A DNA stretch of 64,000 nt. It comes from Anaeromyxobacter sp. (GTDB lineage Bacteria; Myxococcota; Myxococcia; Myxococcales; Anaeromyxobacteraceae). This document shows positions 60,073 to 64,000 of this stretch, one piece after another; within the stretch, counting starts at the first letter, position 1; each line of letters begins with the position of its first letter. Below the pieces are notes generated by a model, which ran no database searches, was not told the origin of the DNA, and saw only the letters and a program-made list of their open reading frames with translations. Made by a program: the position numbers and the translations under genes. The stretch spans positions 248,001 through 312,000 of the forward strand of contig JADKCZ010000003.1 of the NCBI GenBank assembly GCA_016718565.1, in the 5' to 3' direction.

Positions 60073-61350
60073 ATGGCCCACCACGCCTCGCGCTCCGTCT
60101 ACGACCGGCTCACCGAGCGGCTCAACCGCTTCCCCCAGGGCGCGCCGCCCTCCGAGACCCTCTTCGAGATCCTGAAGCTCCTCTTCAGCGAGCGCGAGGC
60201 GGCCCTGGTCTCGGTGCTCCCCATCCGCCCGTTCACTGCCGCCCGCGCGGCCCGGCGCTGGAAGACCAGCCTCTCCGAGGCCCGCGGCGTCCTGGAGGCC
60301 CTGGCCGCGCGCGCCATCCTGGTCGACTGGGAGGGGGCCGACGGCACCTGGTACGTGCTGCCCCCGCCCATGGCCGGGTTCTTCGAGTTCTCGCTGATGC
60401 GGGTGCGCCAGGACGTGGACCAGCGGGCGCTGGCCGAGCTCTTCTACCAGTACCTCAACGTGGAGGAGGACTTCGTCCGGGCGCTCTTCGCCGGGGGCGA
60501 GACCCAGCTCGGCCGCGCCTTCGTGAACGAGCCGGCCCTCTCCGAGGAGAACGCCCTGCACGTGCTCGACTTCGAGCGGGCCAGCCAGGTGGTGCGCACC
60601 GCCAGCCACCGCGCCATCGGGCTCTGCTACTGTCGCCACAAGATGGCGCACCTGGGGCGGGCCTGTGACGCGCCCCAGGACATCTGCATGACCTTCAACA
60701 CCTCGGCGCAGTCGCTGGTGCGCCACGGGCACGCCCGCGCCGTCGGCGTGGCGGAGGGGCTGGACCTGCTGCAGCAGGCCCGCGAGCGCGGCCTGGTGCA
60801 GTTCGGCGAGAACGTCCGCCAGGGCGTCAACTTCATCTGCAACTGCTGCGGCTGCTGCTGCGAGGCGCTCATCGCGGCGCGCCGGTTCGCCGCCGCCCAC
60901 CCCATCCACACCACCCCCTTCCTGCCGGTGGTGGCCGAGGCCGCCTGCACCGGCTGCGAGCGCTGCGTCCGGGCCTGCCCGGTGGAGGCCCTGGCCGCGG
61001 TGTCGGCCAACGACCCGCGGCAGCCCCGCCGCACCGTGGCGCGGCTGGACCTGGACCGCTGCCTGGGCTGCGGCGTCTGCCTGCCGACCTGCCGGCAGGG
61101 CGCGCTCACGCTGGCGGCGCGCCCCGCCCGGCGGCTCACCCCGCTCGACAGCGCCCACCGCGCCGTCCTCATGGCGCTGGAGCGCGGCACCCTCCAGGAC
61201 CTGGTCTTCGACAACCGGCTGCTCTTCAGCCACCGGGCGCTGGCCGCCTTCTTCGGCGCCATCCTCCGGCTCCCGCCGGCCAGGCGGCTGCTGGCCACCG
61301 GGCAGGTGCGCTCGCGCTACCTGGAGGCGCTGGTGCGGCGGCTGGCCTGA
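60073..61350 (+). CDS. Fe-S protein with winged-helix-like N-terminus and two ferredoxin-type clusters
   Basis: The 425-residue protein has an N-terminal ~110-residue region that reads like a winged helix (VLPIRPFTAARAARRWKTSL, then EARGVLEALAARAILVDW). Cys-rich motifs follow: CYCRHK with a later Cys, the dense CNCCGCCCEAL, and two 4Fe-4S ferredoxin motifs, CTGCERCVRACP and CLGCGVCLPTCRQG. It is likely a cytoplasmic electron-transfer or redox-sensing protein. Similar proteins are common in anaerobic deltaproteobacterial relatives. The ATG at 60073 is preceded by GGGGATG. Confidence 0.82.
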   Translation: MAHHASRSVYDRLTERLNRFPQGAPPSETLFEILKLLFSEREAALVSVLPIRPFTAARAARRWKTSLSEARGVLEALAARAILVDWEGADGTWYVLPPPMAGFFEFSLMRVRQDVDQRALAELFYQYLNVEEDFVRALFAGGETQLGRAFVNEPALSEENALHVLDFERASQVVRTASHRAIGLCYCRHKMAHLGRACDAPQDICMTFNTSAQSLVRHGHARAVGVAEGLDLLQQARERGLVQFGENVRQGVNFICNCCGCCCEALIAARRFAAAHPIHTTPFLPVVAEAACTGCERCVRACPVEALAAVSANDPRQPRRTVARLDLDRCLGCGVCLPTCRQGALTLAARPARRLTPLDSAHRAVLMALERGTLQDLVFDNRLLFSHRALAAFFGAILRLPPARRLLATGQVRSRYLEALVRRLA

Positions 61351-61425
61351 CGGGGCGGCCGCGCGCGGCCCGGCACACCGGCCGCCCACCGCGGCGCCAC
61401 TCCCACACCCACCCACGCCGGCGCC

Positions 61426-62085
<660 letters not shown>

Positions 62086-62145
62086 CCGCCCCCACCTCCT
62101 CCCCGCGGCCCCTGCCGCGGCCAGGGCGAGCAGGCGCGCCGGCAC

Positions 62146-63360
62146 CTACTCGTGCCGCAGGGCCACGATGGGATCCATCCGCGCGGCGCGGCGCGCCGGG
62201 AAGTAGCCGAACACCACGCCGATGCCCGCCGAGAAGACCAGCGAGAACAGGTTGATGGAGAGGCCGAAGACGAACGGCACCTCCATCCAGCGCGCCAGCC
62301 CGAAGGAGGCCGCGGTGGCGATGACGATGCCCACCAGGCCGCCCAGGGCCGACAGCACCACCGCCTCGATGAGGAACTGCAGCAGCACCTCGCGCTCCAG
62401 CGCGCCGATGGCCAGGCGCAGGCCGATCTCGCGGGTGCGCTCGGTCACGCTCACCAGCATGATGTTCATGATGCCGATGCCGCCCACCAGCAGGCTCACC
62501 GCCGCCACGGCGCCCAGCAGCGTGGTCAACACCTTGGTGGTGCTGGACAGGGTCTCGGCCAGCTGCTGCGTGTCGAAGACGTTGAAGTCGTCGTCGTCGC
62601 CCTCGGCCAGCTTGCGCCGCTCGCGCAGCAGCTGGCGCAGGCTGGCCTTGAGCGGACCGCTGTCGCTGCCCTCCTGCATCGACACCAGCAGCGTGCCGAC
62701 CTTGCGGGTGCCGGTGACCCGGCGCTGCAGCGTGTGCAGCGGCACCAGCACCACGTCGTCCTGGTCGCCCATGCCGCCCTGGCCCTTGGAGGCCAGGATG
62801 CCGATCACGTCGCAGGAGAACTGCTTGACCCTGAGCTGCTGGCCCAGGCCGGTCACCCCCGCCGTGCCCCCGTAGAGCTCGCGCCGCACCGTCTCGCCGA
62901 CGACGCACACCGCCGCCCCGGCGCGCTGCTCGTCGGGCTCGAAGGCGCGCCCGGCGGCGAGCTTCCAGTTGCCCGTGTCGAACCAGGCGTTGCTGCTGCC
63001 GGTCACGCCGGTGGCCCAGCTGCGGCCGTTGGCCACCACCGTGACGCTGGTGGTGCCCTGGGGCGCCACGGCGGCCACCCCGCCGATCTGCGCGGCGATG
63101 GCCTCGGCGTCGGCCTCGGTGAACTGCGGCACCCCGTGTCCGCCACCCCCGCCGAAGCCGCGCTGGCCGGGCCGCACCATCAGCAGGTTGGTGCCCAGGC
63201 TGGAGATCTGGGTCTGGATGGCCTGGGTGGCGCCGTTGCCCAGCGTCACCATGGTGATCACCGCGCTCACGCCGATGACGATGCCGAGGATGGTGAGGAA
63301 CGAGCGCAGCAGGTTGCGCTGCACCGACCGGATCGCCAGCAGGAAGACGCTGAGGAGCAT
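62146..63360 (-). CDS. MacB/FtsX-type ABC transporter permease
   Basis: The 404-residue protein has an N-terminal helix (RNLLRSFLTILGIVIGVSAVI), a ~230-residue periplasmic MacB domain with a glycine run (RGFGGGGG) and three C-terminal helices. SVTERTREIGLRLAIGA is the family signature. MacB-type pumps use mechanotransmission to export lipoproteins, peptides or drugs with an adaptor and an outer-membrane channel. The start overlaps the ATPase stop by one base (TGATG). No stop-codon problems were seen. Confidence 0.93.
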   Translation of the reverse strand: MLLSVFLLAIRSVQRNLLRSFLTILGIVIGVSAVITMVTLGNGATQAIQTQISSLGTNLLMVRPGQRGFGGGGGHGVPQFTEADAEAIAAQIGGVAAVAPQGTTSVTVVANGRSWATGVTGSSNAWFDTGNWKLAAGRAFEPDEQRAGAAVCVVGETVRRELYGGTAGVTGLGQQLRVKQFSCDVIGILASKGQGGMGDQDDVVLVPLHTLQRRVTGTRKVGTLLVSMQEGSDSGPLKASLRQLLRERRKLAEGDDDDFNVFDTQQLAETLSSTTKVLTTLLGAVAAVSLLVGGIGIMNIMLVSVTERTREIGLRLAIGALEREVLLQFLIEAVVLSALGGLVGIVIATAASFGLARWMEVPFVFGLSINLFSLVFSAGIGVVFGYFPARRAARMDPIVALRHE

Positions 63361-64000
63361 CAGGCCCCCTCCGCCATGGCCGGCTCGGGCGGGGCCGCCG
63401 TGACCGGGTGCAGGTTCTCGGTGGAGGCGGCGATGGTGCCGTCGACGAAGTGCACCATGCGCCGCGCGTAGGCCGCCATGTCGGGCTCGTGCGTCACCAT
63501 CAGCACGGTGATGCCGTGGTCCCGGTTCAGCGCCAGCAGCAGGCCCATGATCTCGTGGCTGCGCCTGGTGTCGAGGTTGCCGGTGGGCTCGTCCGCCAGC
63601 ACCACCGCCGGCGCCGTGACGATGGCCCGCGCGATGGCCACCCGCTGCTGCTGGCCGCCCGAGAGCTCGGCCGGCGCGTGGTGCTCCCAGCCGCCCAGGC
63701 CCACCGACCGCAGGGCCGCGGCGGCGGCGGCGCGGCGCACGCCGGCGGCGTCGCCGCGGTACAGCAGCGGCAGCTCGACGTTCTCCTGCGCCGAGGTGCG
63801 CGCCAGCAGGTTGAAGCCCTGGAACACGAAGCCCAGGTAGCGGCGCCGCAGCCGCGCCCGCTGGTCGCGCGACAGGGCCTCCACGTGCGCCCCCTGGAAC
63901 AGGTACTGCCCGGCGGTGGGGGTGTCCAGGCAGCCGAGGATGTTCATGGCGGTGGACTTGCCCGAGCCGCTCGGCCCCATGATGGCGACGAACTCGCCGG
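63360..64000 (-). CDS. MacB/LolD-type ABC ATPase (cut by window edge)
   Basis: This partial ATPase lacks its N-terminus, beyond position 64000. Walker A GPSGSGKST is near the edge, preceded in frame by GEFVAIM. Signature LSGGQQQRVAIARAI, Walker B VVLADEPTGNLD and the switch His in MVTHEPD are all present. It partners the permease at 62146. A membrane-fusion adaptor gene might lie just upstream, outside the window. Confidence 0.94.
   Translation of the reverse strand, partial: GEFVAIMGPSGSGKSTAMNILGCLDTPTAGQYLFQGAHVEALSRDQRARLRRRYLGFVFQGFNLLARTSAQENVELPLLYRGDAAGVRRAAAAAALRSVGLGGWEHHAPAELSGGQQQRVAIARAIVTAPAVVLADEPTGNLDTRRSHEIMGLLLALNRDHGITVLMVTHEPDMAAYARRMVHFVDGTIAASTENLHPVTAAPPEPAMAEGA

Overview
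This is very GC-rich DNA (well over 70 % by eye) carrying genes typical of Myxococcota, most likely Anaeromyxobacter or a close relative. Pointers are a MYXO-CTERM sorting signal, a DUF2378/TIGR02265-type protein, MopE-like CNGxDDDCDG repeats, several c-type cytochromes including an ImcH/NapC-type multiheme protein, and heavy use of GTG starts with GTGA/ATGA gene overlaps. The genus is inferred from gene content. No rRNA, tRNA, integrase, transposase or CRISPR array was seen.

Layout. 1-5.05 kb: kdp high-affinity K+ uptake operon on the minus strand (small membrane ORF, kdpF, kdpA, kdpB, kdpC, start of kdpD). 5.2-12.6 kb: PHP phosphoesterase diverging from an Rrf2 Fe-S regulator, a deoxyhypusine-synthase-like protein, a lidless Hsp70 / J-protein / CvpA group, dGTPase and a CPBP membrane protease. 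12.8-18.2 kb: a 1791-residue protein in which a MYXO-CTERM signal is followed in the same frame by a lipoprotein signal sequence and TIG domains; it diverges from the CPBP protease. 18.2-26.8 kb: response regulator, gltX, ImcH-like cytochrome, methyltransferase, YebC, hybrid histidine kinase, and a monothiol thioredoxin lipoprotein with CcdA. 26.8-33.8 kb: an ABC-2 type exporter with an unknown partner, then a potABCD polyamine importer. 33.9-42.2 kb: GST, ferrochelatase, and a 2174-residue NHL/RHS lipoprotein. 42.5-49.3 kb: small envelope proteins, a lipoprotein with seven 49-residue Cys repeats ending in a heme-binding domain, CheB-type methylesterase, lipase-like hydrolase, a DUF2378-like protein and YidB. 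49.4-55.0 kb: EamA transporter and an arsenic region (arsC-acr3-arsR) diverging from a thioredoxin-CcdA-permease-Trx3 operon, with two matching operator-like dyads between them. 55.1-64 kb: oxidoreductase, a zeta-type toxin/ParD-like antitoxin pair with an AT-rich palindrome, a second Cys-repeat cytochrome lipoprotein, a DUF2378 protein, an Fe-S protein, and a MacB-like ABC system running off the right edge.

How the genes fit together. Much of the window deals with envelope redox and transport: thiol relays (two thioredoxin-lipoprotein/CcdA pairs), periplasmic or surface cytochromes, metalloid efflux, K+ and polyamine uptake. The observations most worth following are the internal MYXO-CTERM/lipobox fusion beside a candidate sorting protease, the two Cys-repeat/cytochrome lipoproteins that share an upstream palindrome, and the paired ArsR-type operator sites. 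Start codons were chosen from ribosome binding sites, gene overlaps and signal peptides. Long antisense frames that come only from GC-rich codon bias were left out.
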